This document shows, one piece after another, positions 9,665 to 18,396 of a stretch of DNA of 64,000 bases. The translations under genes and the position numbers were made by a program. The stretch covers positions 1 through 64,000 of the forward strand of contig NZ_FQUU01000008.1 of the NCBI RefSeq assembly GCF_900129295.1. Reading direction: 5' to 3'. This stretch comes from Flavisolibacter ginsengisoli DSM 18119. GTDB taxonomy: Bacteria; Bacteroidota; Bacteroidia; Chitinophagales; Chitinophagaceae. The notes below the pieces were generated by a model. It ran no database searches. It was given only the letters and a program-made list of their open reading frames with translations, and was not told where the DNA came from. Every line of letters starts with the position of its first letter. The stretch's first letter is position 1.

Positions 9665-10828
9665 TCAAACCGTAAAATCATACCATTTTTTATCAGACTG
9701 CGATGATGCCACAACGTTATCTATAAAAGCCATCATCCGAACGCCTTCTTCTACACGGGGATAATCGGCATTTTCTTTAGATGGTTCTTTACCTTCCTGT
9801 TTTGCCAGCAAGGAAAGTGCAAAATTCCTATAGATATTTCCAAAGGCCTCAAGGTACCCTTCAGGATGACCGCCAGGTGTGCGGCAATTTTGAGTAGCAA
9901 AGGAAGATAAATGATTTGTGTATCCCGCCCCTGCCCTCAATACCTGTGTGGGAGCATCCAGCCATTTCACCAATAATGTATTAGGCTCCTGCTGGGCCCA
10001 TTCGATGCCACCCTTTTCTCCATAGATCCTTAACCTTAGTGCATTTTCTTCCCCTGCAGCCACCTGCGTGGCCACCAGTACACCACTGGCACCATTATCA
10101 AATTTCAGCAACACTCCCCCGTCATCATCCAGGCCTCTTCCTTCTACTACTATGTTCAGATCAGCACAAAGCTTTGAAATTTTTGCACCTGATACATACT
10201 CAGCCAGGTGGGCAGCATGTGTACCTATATCTCCCATACATCCCGCTTTCCCAGATTTTTTCGAGTCTGTTCTCCACGCTGCCTGCGCATTGCCTTCCCG
10301 TTCACTTAATTTACTCAGCCATCCCTGTGCATACTCCACGTAAACCTTACGTATCTTTCCTAATGCTCCATCCCTGATCATTTGCCTGGCTTGCTTTACC
10401 ATGGGATAACCAGAATATGTATGTGTCAGGCAAAGTTGCAAACCCGTCTCCTGAACTTTTTGCTGCAATTGTTTGGCTTCTTCCAAAGTAAAGGTCATGG
10501 GCTTTTCAATAACCACATTGAAACCATGATCCAGCGCCATCATGGCTGGTGCGAAGTGAGCGAAATTCGGGGTGACGATGGTAACGAAATCTATTCTTTT
10601 ATCTGCCGGCATTTCGCTTTCCTTGCGGATCATTTCTTCATAATTGAGGTAGATCCTGTTCTCATCCAAAAACAGTGACTTGCCCGAATCAACAGCTATA
10701 TCAGGATTAATACTCAATGCCCCGCAAACTAATTCTACAAGTCCATCCATATTTAAAGCAATGCGATGCACTGCTCCAATAAAAGCATCTTTTCCGCCGC
10801 CGATCATGCCCATTCTTAATTTTCTCAT
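9665..10828 (-). CDS. Gfo/Idh/MocA family NAD(P)-dependent oxidoreductase, cytoplasmic
   Basis: A 387-residue oxidoreductase. The N-terminal Rossmann fold begins with RMGMIGGGKDAFIGAVHR, followed by the family motif VVIEKPMTFTLEEA. The C-terminal alpha/beta domain contains GCMGDIGTHAAHLAEYVSG with the usual catalytic Asp/His. There is no signal peptide. It is the first gene of the minus arm and is divergent from the MFS transporter, so it probably oxidises or reduces imported sugar rings at C3 or a nearby position, working with the TIM-barrel isomerase that follows. The substrate is not identifiable. Confidence 0.92.
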   Translation of the reverse strand: MRKLRMGMIGGGKDAFIGAVHRIALNMDGLVELVCGALSINPDIAVDSGKSLFLDENRIYLNYEEMIRKESEMPADKRIDFVTIVTPNFAHFAPAMMALDHGFNVVIEKPMTFTLEEAKQLQQKVQETGLQLCLTHTYSGYPMVKQARQMIRDGALGKIRKVYVEYAQGWLSKLSEREGNAQAAWRTDSKKSGKAGCMGDIGTHAAHLAEYVSGAKISKLCADLNIVVEGRGLDDDGGVLLKFDNGASGVLVATQVAAGEENALRLRIYGEKGGIEWAQQEPNTLLVKWLDAPTQVLRAGAGYTNHLSSFATQNCRTPGGHPEGYLEAFGNIYRNFALSLLAKQEGKEPSKENADYPRVEEGVRMMAFIDNVVASSQSDKKWYDFTV

Positions 10829-11154
10829 ATTGACTATGGTTTAAAATTAAATAGTAAAATATGTCAATGACAGGTTGCCCATAGAATGGCACAACACTAT
10901 AATTTCAATGATTGCTAAAAGTATGAATGAATTGCTTACTTCTCTACATAGATTTACTTAGCACACCACTATTTTTTATGTGTGTGTATTTTTTGTGGTA
11001 AAGAATTATTTCGCCATTTTTAAAAAATAGTACATTTAAGCACGCGACTAACGATGAAGGGAAGTTACACGTACACTTGTTATCAATTATTTTCTCAAAA
11101 GATCAGCTTCCAGGATTCTCGTCTAACATACAAATTCAACAAAACAATTTGCGC
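10829..11154. other. Divergent promoter region of the sugar-oxidation locus
   Basis: This non-coding, AT-rich gap separates the two arms of the locus and must hold both promoters. No clean TTTG/TAnnTTTG pair was found. On the minus strand TACTTTTA near 10920 is a possible -7 element for the Gfo/Idh gene. The 11-bp inverted repeat described separately lies in its centre. Confidence 0.5.
10968..11031. promoter_or_regulatory. 11-bp perfect inverted repeat in the divergent promoter region
   Basis: ACTATTTTTTA at 10968-10978 is exactly matched by TAAAAAATAGT at 11021-11031, with 42 bases between them. Its position between two divergent operons would suit a regulator binding two half-sites, but the sequence is simple and AT-rich, so chance is possible. 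Confidence 0.35.
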
Positions 11155-12405
11155 ATGAAAATGTCAACCCGGATCCAGCTTTCCCTTATGATGTTTCTAA
11201 ACTTCTTTGTTTGGGGTGCCTGGTTTGTTACTATGGGAACTTACCTGAAAACTCAACTGAATGCTTCTGACGTTAATGTAGGTGTGGCTTATGGCACGCA
11301 GGCATTGGGTGCCATTGCAGCACCATTTATCATTGGCCTTATCGCTGACAAGTTCTTTGCCGCACAAAAAATATTAGGTGTGCTGCATCTTGTTGGTGCC
11401 GCTTTGATGTACTATATATCCACCCTTGATAATTTCAGTGCTTTTTATCCTATTCTCCTTGTTTATATGATATTGTTCATGCCAACACTTGCGTTGGTGA
11501 ACTCAGTTTCATTCAAGCAAATGAGGAGTCCGGAAAAAGAATTTTCCAACATTCGTGTATGGGGAACAATCGGATGGATCGTTGCAGGTTTGATCATTGG
11601 CTGGCTGGCCTGGGAGCAAAAAAGCACTCTTGTTAATACATTCAGGTTATCCGCCATTTTATCAGTAGTGCTGGGGTTATTCAGTTTCTCACTGCCCAAT
11701 ACACCTCCACCTAAAGCCGGTACCAAAACAACATTTGGCGAGATCATTGGACTTGAATCATTAGGGCTGTTAAAGGACAGGAATTTCCTGATTTTTTTCC
11801 TTGCTTCCTTACTGATCTGTATACCACTTGCTTTCTACTACCAGGAAACCAATATATACTTAAATGAGATCAATGTAAAGGGAGCTGCAGGTAAAATGAC
11901 CTTTGGACAGATGTCTGAAATGCTGTTCCTTTTCGCCATGCCCTGGTTTTTTTCCCGCCTTGGTGTAAAAAAAATGCTGCTGGTAGGTATGGCTGCATGG
12001 GCTGTGCGGTACTTCTTATTTGGATATGGCGACACAGGCAGTGGCATGTGGATGCTTTACCTTGGAATTATACTTCATGGTGTTTGCTATGATTTCTTTT
12101 TTGTAACCGGGCAGATCTATACTGATGAGAGAGCTGGAGAAAGAATACGTTCTTCTGCCCAGGGAATGATTACCCTGGCTACCTATGGTGTAGGTATGTT
12201 GATAGGCTTTTGGATAGCAGGCCTGGTGGCAGAAAAATATTCACTCCCAGGTGGCGGTCATGACTGGAAGAGCATCTGGATGGTACCTGCAGTTATTGCT
12301 TTTGCCATATTAATATTATTCGCCTTATTTTTTAAACCTGTCAAAAAGAAAGTCATTACAGAATCAGAAGCAGAAAAAGGTTTGGCAGCTACCCCACTTA
12401 CCTGA
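11155..12405 (+). CDS. MFS nucleoside/sugar:H+ symporter (NupG/XapB-like)
   Basis: About 416 residues with roughly 12 membrane segments, of the nucleoside:H+ symporter branch of the major facilitator superfamily. The start MKMSTRIQLSLMMFLNFF at 11155 fits family members better than the in-frame ATG 26 codons upstream. Recognisable parts are NFFVWGAWFVTMGTYL, GIIGLIADKFF-like loop 2-3 (IIGLIADKFFAAQKI), VWGTIGWIVAGLIIGW and the C-terminal GVCYDFFFVTGQIYTD. Relatives often occur in sugar-catabolism loci of Bacteroidota, where they probably import mono- or keto-sugars across the inner membrane rather than nucleosides. It heads the plus-strand operon, only 22 bases from the next gene. Confidence 0.87.
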   Translation: MKMSTRIQLSLMMFLNFFVWGAWFVTMGTYLKTQLNASDVNVGVAYGTQALGAIAAPFIIGLIADKFFAAQKILGVLHLVGAALMYYISTLDNFSAFYPILLVYMILFMPTLALVNSVSFKQMRSPEKEFSNIRVWGTIGWIVAGLIIGWLAWEQKSTLVNTFRLSAILSVVLGLFSFSLPNTPPPKAGTKTTFGEIIGLESLGLLKDRNFLIFFLASLLICIPLAFYYQETNIYLNEINVKGAAGKMTFGQMSEMLFLFAMPWFFSRLGVKKMLLVGMAAWAVRYFLFGYGDTGSGMWMLYLGIILHGVCYDFFFVTGQIYTDERAGERIRSSAQGMITLATYGVGMLIGFWIAGLVAEKYSLPGGGHDWKSIWMVPAVIAFAILILFALFFKPVKKKVITESEAEKGLAATPLT

Positions 12406-12427
12406 GACGTTGACCATAAAAGATAAA

Positions 12428-13306
12428 ATGCAAAGAAGAGACCTTGTAAAAAAGATTGTTGTGGGTTCAACAGCCATCGCCCTGGCACCTGTGGCTAGCC
12501 TTGCTACATGCGGTGCCTCACCCAAACAGGCATTGAAAGGAAATATCAACCATTCCGTTTGCCGGTGGACTTATGATTTTCTTTCACTGGATGAATTATG
12601 CCAGGCAGTAAAAAAGCTGGGCTTTGCGGCTATTGACCTGGTGGGCCCGAAAGACTGGCCACTGCTTAAGCAGTATGGAATATACTCCTCCATGTGTAAC
12701 GGAGCAGAGATCAGCTTAACGGAAGGTTGGAATAATAAACAATACCACCCCACGTTAGTAAAGAACTATACAGAACACATTAACCTAGTGGCCAAAGCAG
12801 GCTATAAAAACCTGATCTGCTTCAGTGGGAGCCGAAAAGGCATGGATGATGAAACAGGTTTAAAAAATTGTGTTGAAGGTCTTCAGCAGGTAATTTCCCT
12901 GGCCGAAAAAAAAGGAGTGATTGTTCAGATGGAACTCCTGAACAGTAAGGTGGATCACAAAGATTATATGTGCGACAGATCCAACTGGGGCATCGAACTT
13001 TGTAAAAGATTAAGCTCTCCCAACTTTAAACTACTTTATGATATCTATCATATGCAGATTGATGAAGGAGATGTGATCAGGACCATACAGAATCACCATG
13101 AATACTTTGGTCATTACCACACCGGGGGTGTACCAGGCAGGCATGAGATTAACGATACACAGGAGTTATATTATCCTGCTATCATGAAAGCCATCCTCCA
13201 GACAGGATTTAAAGATTATGTGGCACAGGAGTTCATTCCAACGGGAAAAGATAACAATGAAAAGATACAATCATTAAAGCAGGCCATACTGACATGTGAT
13301 GTATAA
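12428..13306 (+). CDS. Tat-exported hydroxypyruvate isomerase-like TIM-barrel protein
   Basis: A protein of about 292 residues. The start is placed at 12428 because MQRRDLVKKIVVGSTA reads as a twin-arginine signal (n-region RR, hydrophobic core); an ATC/ATG-rich upstream extension at 12410 is less likely. A cysteine in LATCG could be lipidated. The mature part is a sugar-phosphate isomerase/epimerase TIM barrel closest in appearance to hydroxypyruvate isomerases (HSVCRWTYDFLSLDEL, VIVQMELLNSKVDHKDYM, LLYDIYHMQIDEGD, FGHYHTGGVPGRHEI). Export through Tat implies folding with a metal in the cytoplasm and action in the periplasm. It probably handles keto-sugar or hydroxyglycal intermediates of this locus. 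Confidence 0.88.
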   Translation: MQRRDLVKKIVVGSTAIALAPVASLATCGASPKQALKGNINHSVCRWTYDFLSLDELCQAVKKLGFAAIDLVGPKDWPLLKQYGIYSSMCNGAEISLTEGWNNKQYHPTLVKNYTEHINLVAKAGYKNLICFSGSRKGMDDETGLKNCVEGLQQVISLAEKKGVIVQMELLNSKVDHKDYMCDRSNWGIELCKRLSSPNFKLLYDIYHMQIDEGDVIRTIQNHHEYFGHYHTGGVPGRHEINDTQELYYPAIMKAILQTGFKDYVAQEFIPTGKDNNEKIQSLKQAILTCDV

Positions 13307-13384
13307 TAAACAGAAGTACCTAACTTGTAACCATTATTTCTCGATATACTCTATTCTTAAAAACGAAAACCCTAAAAAGATTTT

Positions 13385-15064
13385 ATGCCTGACAATACGT
13401 ATGATGCCATCGTGGTAGGTTCCGGGATCAGTGGCGGCTGGGCCGCAAAAGAACTAACCGAAAAAGGTTTGAAGGTTTTATTGCTGGAACGTGGAGAAAA
13501 TATAGAGCATATAAAAGACTACGTTAGTACCAATAAAGCTCCCTGGGAATTTCCTCATCGTGGCGGACGGACACAGGAAATGATAAAAGACTATCCTGTA
13601 TTGAAAAGAGATTACCCGCTGAATGAAATGAACCTTAACTGGTGGGTAAAAGACAAGGAATGTCCTTATACAGAGGTAAAGCGTTTTGACTGGTACAGAG
13701 GTTATCATGTTGGCGGACGATCGCTGATGTGGGGACGGCAGTGTTACCGGTGGAGTGATTTTGATTTTGAGGCAAATGCCAAGGACGGCATTGCAATTGA
13801 TTGGCCTATCCGGTATAAGGATATCGCTCCCTGGTACGATTATGCAGAAACATTTGCAGGAATCAGTGGTTCTAAAGAAGGTTTACCGCAGTTACCCGAT
13901 GGTAAATTCATGCCTGCTATGGAAATGAATTGCGTGGAGAAAGATGTAGCGGCCCGCATTAAACAAAACTTTGGTGGCAAACGTAATATGATCATTGGGC
14001 GCACTGCCAATATTACGGTTCCTCATGAGAACAGGACCAATTGTCAATACAGAAATAAATGCTGGCTGGGTTGTCCTTTTGGAGGCTATTTCAGTACTCA
14101 ATCAGCTACCCTGCCTGCTGCCATGAAAACAGGCAACCTTACGCTTCGCCCTTTTTCTATAGCCAAAGAGATCATTTATGATAAGGACACTAAAAAAGCA
14201 AAAGGTGTACGAATCCTGGATGCAATGGACAATAAGACCTATGATTATTTTTCCAAGATTGTCTTTGTCAATGCATCTGCCCTTAACTCAGCCTGGTTAT
14301 TGATGAATTCAGCCACGGATATCTGGCCTGGTGGACTGGGTAGCAGTAGTGGTGAATTAGGCCACAATTTAATGGACCACCATTTTAGGGTTGGTGCTTC
14401 AGGTAGCGTAGATGGATATGAGGACAAATACTATTATGGAAAAAGACCAAATGGTATTTACGTGGTGCGTTACAGGAACCTGGATGGCGAAAAGCGTGAT
14501 TATATCCGTGGATTTGGATACCAGGGTGGCGCCGGACGTTCAGGTTGGGCAAGAGAGATAGCCGAATTAAATATTGGCGGAGAATATAAAGATGCACTCT
14601 CCGAACCAGGCCAATGGACCATGGGCATGACAGCCTTTGGGGAGATGCTTCCTTATCATGAAAACATGATCACATTGGATAAGGACAAAAAAGATAAATG
14701 GGGCATGCCTGTTCTTGCCATAGACTGTGAGATCAAGGATAATGAGAAGAAAATGCGTGTGGACATGGCTAATGATGCCAAGGAAATGCTGGAAGCCGCT
14801 GGGATAAAGAATGTTTCAACCTATGACAATGATTATTACCCGGGCATGGGCATTCATGAAATGGGTACGGCAAGAATGGGAAAAGACCCCAAGACCTCAG
14901 TGTTGAATGAATGGAACCAGGTATGGGATGCGCAGAATGTATTTGTTACGGATGGCGCGTGTATGACATCAGCCTCCTGCGTGAATCCATCTCTTACTTA
15001 TATGGCATTAACAGCCAGGGCCTGTGATCATGCCGTAAAGGAATTGAAAAAGATGAATATCTAA
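13385..15064 (+). CDS. GMC-family FAD oxidoreductase, probable glucoside 3-dehydrogenase catalytic subunit
   Basis: A 559-residue flavoprotein. The FAD-binding Rossmann motif is at the N-terminus (VVGSGISGGWAAKELTEKG, then LLLERG). The middle has CQYRNKCWLGCPFGGYFSTQ. The C-terminal GMC block has GIHEMGTARMGKDPKTS and DGACMTSASCVNPSLTYMAL, with the catalytic-type histidine in the first. It has no signal peptide. The Tat-bearing subunit 3-like protein encoded two genes downstream could carry it out of the cell in complex, as in gluconate- and glucoside-dehydrogenase complexes. It likely oxidises the C3 hydroxyl of glycosides and passes electrons to cytochrome c. Catalytic family is certain; substrate is inferred. 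Confidence 0.93.
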   Translation: MPDNTYDAIVVGSGISGGWAAKELTEKGLKVLLLERGENIEHIKDYVSTNKAPWEFPHRGGRTQEMIKDYPVLKRDYPLNEMNLNWWVKDKECPYTEVKRFDWYRGYHVGGRSLMWGRQCYRWSDFDFEANAKDGIAIDWPIRYKDIAPWYDYAETFAGISGSKEGLPQLPDGKFMPAMEMNCVEKDVAARIKQNFGGKRNMIIGRTANITVPHENRTNCQYRNKCWLGCPFGGYFSTQSATLPAAMKTGNLTLRPFSIAKEIIYDKDTKKAKGVRILDAMDNKTYDYFSKIVFVNASALNSAWLLMNSATDIWPGGLGSSSGELGHNLMDHHFRVGASGSVDGYEDKYYYGKRPNGIYVVRYRNLDGEKRDYIRGFGYQGGAGRSGWAREIAELNIGGEYKDALSEPGQWTMGMTAFGEMLPYHENMITLDKDKKDKWGMPVLAIDCEIKDNEKKMRVDMANDAKEMLEAAGIKNVSTYDNDYYPGMGIHEMGTARMGKDPKTSVLNEWNQVWDAQNVFVTDGACMTSASCVNPSLTYMALTARACDHAVKELKKMNI

Positions 15065-15134
15065 ATACAATCGGTACTATATAGCTCAGACAAACCATAA
15101 TATAAACCTATTGAACCATAAATTTTTTTAGTCT

Positions 15135-16598
15135 ATGCCTGATAAAAACGAGGAATTACCACAACAGAATTCAAGAAGGGATTTTATAAAGAATACGGCT
15201 TTAGCAACCGCAGGATTTTTTATTGTGCCAAGATTCGTGTTGGGTGGTAAAGGTTTTATTGCACCAAGCGACCGGCTGATAGTAGCAGGTATTGGTGTTG
15301 GCGGAAAAGGGGAAAGCGACATTATGAATTTTTACAAATCAGGAAAGGCAGAAATTGCTTTTCTCTGTGATGTTGATGATCGCAGGGCCGCCAATTCAAT
15401 TAAAAGCTTTCCAAAAGCTAAATATTATAAGGACTGGCGCGAAATGCTGGACAAAGAATCAAAGAATTTTGACGCCGTTTCAGTATCTACCCCAGACCAC
15501 AACCATGCTGCTCCTGCGCTTGCAGCCATGCAACTGGGTAAACATGTGTATGTACAAAAGCCTTTAACGCATGATATATATGAAGCAAGGGTTTTGACCC
15601 AGGCAGCCAAACGTTATAACGTAGTGACACAAATGGGTAACCAGGGTGCTTCTGGTGATGGTGTTCGCCAGCTAATGGAATGGTATGATGCAGGACTTAT
15701 CGGTGATGTACATACTGTTTATTGCTGGACTGACCGCCCCGTATGGCCGCAAGGAATTCCCTGGCCCACACAAAAAGCCGAAGTACCAAAAGAACTGAAC
15801 TGGGACCTGTGGCTGGGTACTGCTCCTTATAAAGATTATGTAGACAAACTGGTGCCTTTTAACTGGCGCGGATGGTGGGATTATGGAACAGGTGCATTGG
15901 GAGATATGGGATGTCACATCATCGAGCCGGCATTCCGTGTATTGAACCTTAGTTATGCCACAGATGTACAGGCTTCTGTTGGAAGTGTATATGTTGATGA
16001 ATTTAAACGAGGATATTTCCCCGAAAGTTGCCCTCCTTCCAGCCATGTTATTCTTAACTATCCCAAAACCAATAAAACCAAACATGATGTAACACTGCAC
16101 TGGATGGATGGCGGTATTCAACCCGAGCGTCCCGAAGAACTGGGCGCTAATGAAACATTCGGTGATGGTGGCAATGGTACATTCTTCATTGGCACAAAGG
16201 GTAAGATGATGTGTGGCACTTATGGAGCCAACCCCAAGCTTCTTCCTATATCCCGTACAGATCACGTGAAAGTGAAACAGAAATATCCAAGAGTGAAGGG
16301 CGGTGCCGAAGGCCATTATGCACAATGGGTGGAAGCCTGTATAGCAGGAAAAGGAAAGAATGAAGTAAGCTCTCCTTTTGAATCCGCCGGACCATTAACT
16401 GAATCTTTATTAATGGCCAACCTGGCCATCAGGGCCTTTGACATCAGGGTACCTAAAGCAGATAAGAAAGGTTTTGATTTCCCAGGCCGTTATATCAAAT
16501 TGTTATGGGATAATGATAATATGAAAGTGACCAATTTCGATGCTGTGAACCAGTTTGTAAAACGTGAATACAGGCAGGGCTACAGCCTGAAAGTATAA
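15135..16598 (+). CDS. Tat-exported Gfo/Idh/MocA family oxidoreductase
   Basis: A 487-residue protein with a clear twin-arginine signal (NSRRDFIKNTALATAGFFIV), a Rossmann fold (IVAGIGVGGKGESDIMNF, FLCDVDDRRA), the family motif HVYVQKPLTHDIYEA, and a C-terminal domain containing MGCHIIEPAFRVL. The family binds NAD(P) tightly. Tat export would carry the enzyme out with its cofactor bound, as seen in GH109 and glucose-fructose-oxidoreductase-type proteins. It lies between the GMC subunit and the subunit 3-like gene, so its substrate is probably the same keto-glycoside pool. It could act as a redox-neutral epimerase or lyase; the sequence does not decide. Confidence 0.93.
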   Translation: MPDKNEELPQQNSRRDFIKNTALATAGFFIVPRFVLGGKGFIAPSDRLIVAGIGVGGKGESDIMNFYKSGKAEIAFLCDVDDRRAANSIKSFPKAKYYKDWREMLDKESKNFDAVSVSTPDHNHAAPALAAMQLGKHVYVQKPLTHDIYEARVLTQAAKRYNVVTQMGNQGASGDGVRQLMEWYDAGLIGDVHTVYCWTDRPVWPQGIPWPTQKAEVPKELNWDLWLGTAPYKDYVDKLVPFNWRGWWDYGTGALGDMGCHIIEPAFRVLNLSYATDVQASVGSVYVDEFKRGYFPESCPPSSHVILNYPKTNKTKHDVTLHWMDGGIQPERPEELGANETFGDGGNGTFFIGTKGKMMCGTYGANPKLLPISRTDHVKVKQKYPRVKGGAEGHYAQWVEACIAGKGKNEVSSPFESAGPLTESLLMANLAIRAFDIRVPKADKKGFDFPGRYIKLLWDNDNMKVTNFDAVNQFVKREYRQGYSLKV

Positions 16599-16650
16599 CC
16601 TTATCATTTATATCAATAATAAACGAATTCAAACTCTAAAATCTTTCAAT

Positions 16651-17280
16651 ATGGAACGCAGGGAAGCCGTAAAATATATCAGCATTCTTTTAGGCGGCAC
16701 TTTAGTAGGTGCAGATAGTTTTCTTACAGGTTGCAAGAGTTCAACAGGAAAGCCTGGTGAATGGTCACAGGATGATGTGGCCTACCTTGATGAAATAGCA
16801 GAAACCATTTTACCCCAAACCAACACACCGGGTGCAAAAGCCGCTAAGGTGGGCCAGTTTATGACGGTGATGGTAAATGATTGCTATGAAGAAGGTGATC
16901 AAAAAACCTTTAGAGATGGCATGGATAAGCTCAATGAAGCCAGTAAGAAAAAATACAGCAACAGCTTCATGAAGATCAGTCCTGAGCAGAGAAAAGAACT
17001 GTTGATCGCCCTTGATAAGGAAGCAAAGGATTACCAGGTAAAAGTGTCTGACTTTAATGGTAAGGAGGATAAGAAAGAAAGAGAAGAGCTGGCAAAGGGA
17101 AATATGAAATACCAGAAGCAAAAAATGTCTCCTCATTATTTTTCATTGATGAAGCAGTTGACATTACTTGGTTATTTTACTTCGGAGCCCGGCGCTACCA
17201 AAGCTTTGAGATATAACCCTGTTCCAGGCAAATTTGAAGGATGCATCCCTTACAAAAAAGGTGATAAAGCCTGGGCCTGA
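16651..17280 (+). CDS. Gluconate 2-dehydrogenase subunit 3-like protein, Tat-exported
   Basis: A 209-residue protein. The N-terminus MERREAVKYISILLGGTL is a Tat signal, and a cysteine in FLTGC may be lipidated. The mature part matches the gluconate 2-dehydrogenase subunit 3 family (QDDVAYLDEIAETILPQT, VMVNDCYEEGDQKTF, HYFSLMKQLTLLGYFTSEPG, YNPVPGKFEGCIPYK). Such small subunits pair with a GMC flavoprotein and supply its Tat signal. The gene is separated from the GMC gene by the exported Gfo/Idh gene but is in the same operon (53-base gap before, 24 after). It is therefore the likely partner of the GMC oxidoreductase. Confidence 0.92.
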   Translation: MERREAVKYISILLGGTLVGADSFLTGCKSSTGKPGEWSQDDVAYLDEIAETILPQTNTPGAKAAKVGQFMTVMVNDCYEEGDQKTFRDGMDKLNEASKKKYSNSFMKISPEQRKELLIALDKEAKDYQVKVSDFNGKEDKKEREELAKGNMKYQKQKMSPHYFSLMKQLTLLGYFTSEPGATKALRYNPVPGKFEGCIPYKKGDKAWA

Positions 17281-17303
17281 TCTCTAAATATAAAACCTAC
17301 ACT

Positions 17304-18179
17304 ATGCCATACCAACGCAGGGAATTTCTTAAAAGCGCCACATTGATTGGATCGGGCATTGTCCTTGGGTCCTATTCAGGCCTTTTAGGCTGTAAGTCTG
17401 CTAATAGCAGTAAAACCATTAGTGAGAACTTCGGGCTTCAGCTATATACCCTGAGAGATGTTTTGCCTTCGGATCCTAAAGGCATCCTCACAAAGGTGGC
17501 CTCCTATGGTTATAAACAAATAGAAAGCTATGAAGGTGACAAAGGGATGTTCTGGGGCATGTCCAATACAGAATTTAAAAGATTAATGGACGACCTGGGT
17601 ATGAAGATCATATCAAGCCATTGTGATATCAATAAAAACTTTGATCGCAAGGCAGCTGAAGCAGCTGCCATTGGAATGAAGTATCTCATTTGCCCTTACC
17701 TGGGTCCACAGAAAAGCATTGATGATTTTAAGAGAGCTGCAGAGAACTTCAATCAAAAAGGAGAAGTTTGTAAAAAAAATGGGTTGCGTTTTGCCTACCA
17801 CAACCATGATTATGGTTTTATTCCGCAGGAAGGACAATTGCCCCAGGACGTTTTAATGCAGCATACCAATAAAGACCTCGTAGATTTTGAAATGGATATT
17901 TACTGGGTAGTAACTGCAGGCCAGGATCCTATAACCTGGTTTAACAAATACCCAGGCCGATTTAAATTAAGCCACATTAAAGACAGGGAAAAGAATGCCT
18001 CTGCTAAAGACGCCTCTGTCATACTGGGGCAAGGAGAAATAGACTTCCATAAAATCCTTAAAGAAGGACAAAAAAAAGGATTGGATTATTTTATAGTAGA
18101 ACAGGAGCGCTATGAAGGTACCACCCCGCTGGAAGCCGCAAAAGCAGATGCCCAATACTTAAAGGAGTTCAGGCTTTAA
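17304..18179 (+). CDS. Tat-exported sugar phosphate isomerase/epimerase family protein
   Basis: A 291-residue TIM-barrel protein with a twin-arginine signal (YQRREFLKSATLIGSGIVL) and a possible lipidated cysteine (LLGCKS). The mature domain shows NFGLQLYTLRDVLPSDPKG, IISSHCDINKNFDRKAA, RFAYHNHDYGFIP, VDFEMDIYWVVTAGQDP, FKLSHIKDREK and IVEQERYEGTTPLEA. The conserved metal ligands (Glu/Asp/His) appear intact. It is the last gene of the plus arm. It and the 12428 gene give this locus two periplasmic TIM barrels, both candidates for lyase, hydratase or epimerase steps on 3-keto-sugars. Confidence 0.92.
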   Translation: MPYQRREFLKSATLIGSGIVLGSYSGLLGCKSANSSKTISENFGLQLYTLRDVLPSDPKGILTKVASYGYKQIESYEGDKGMFWGMSNTEFKRLMDDLGMKIISSHCDINKNFDRKAAEAAAIGMKYLICPYLGPQKSIDDFKRAAENFNQKGEVCKKNGLRFAYHNHDYGFIPQEGQLPQDVLMQHTNKDLVDFEMDIYWVVTAGQDPITWFNKYPGRFKLSHIKDREKNASAKDASVILGQGEIDFHKILKEGQKKGLDYFIVEQERYEGTTPLEAAKADAQYLKEFRL

Positions 18180-18180
18180 G

Positions 18181-18396
18181 CTACTTCTTAGTAGAATCTA
18201 CATAGGTGGAGTCAATCTTGGTCTTATCCCTTGTATCAGGTGAAATACTATTAATGGTATCTGGTACATTTCCATTTACATTTTCCACGGGTGTATTGGG
18301 TGAAGCTTCATTGGTGGTGGTTGGTGAAGATGAATCGCTTCCATTTGAGCAAGAGGCTAAAAATGCGATCATTCCAACAATTAAATAATTCTTCAT
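18181..18396 (-). CDS. Small lipoprotein of unknown function
   Basis: A 71-residue product with a clean lipoprotein signal (MKNYLIVGMIAFLASC) followed by a low-complexity, Ser/Thr/Asn/Asp-rich disordered tail. Its stop codon lies one base from the stop of the convergent TIM-barrel gene. No family is recognised. The signal peptide makes a real gene likely despite the small size. Confidence 0.6.
   Translation of the reverse strand: MKNYLIVGMIAFLASCSNGSDSSSPTTTNEASPNTPVENVNGNVPDTINSISPDTRDKTKIDSTYVDSTKK

Noticed and set aside
10039-10377. 112-codon and overlapping 91-codon plus-strand frames
   Set aside because: Both are antisense to the cytoplasmic Gfo/Idh/MocA gene and have low-complexity, unlikely products.
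15672-16325. 217-codon open frame on the minus strand
   Set aside because: It lies fully antisense to the exported Gfo/Idh/MocA gene, which has clear family motifs; the antisense product has no recognisable domain.
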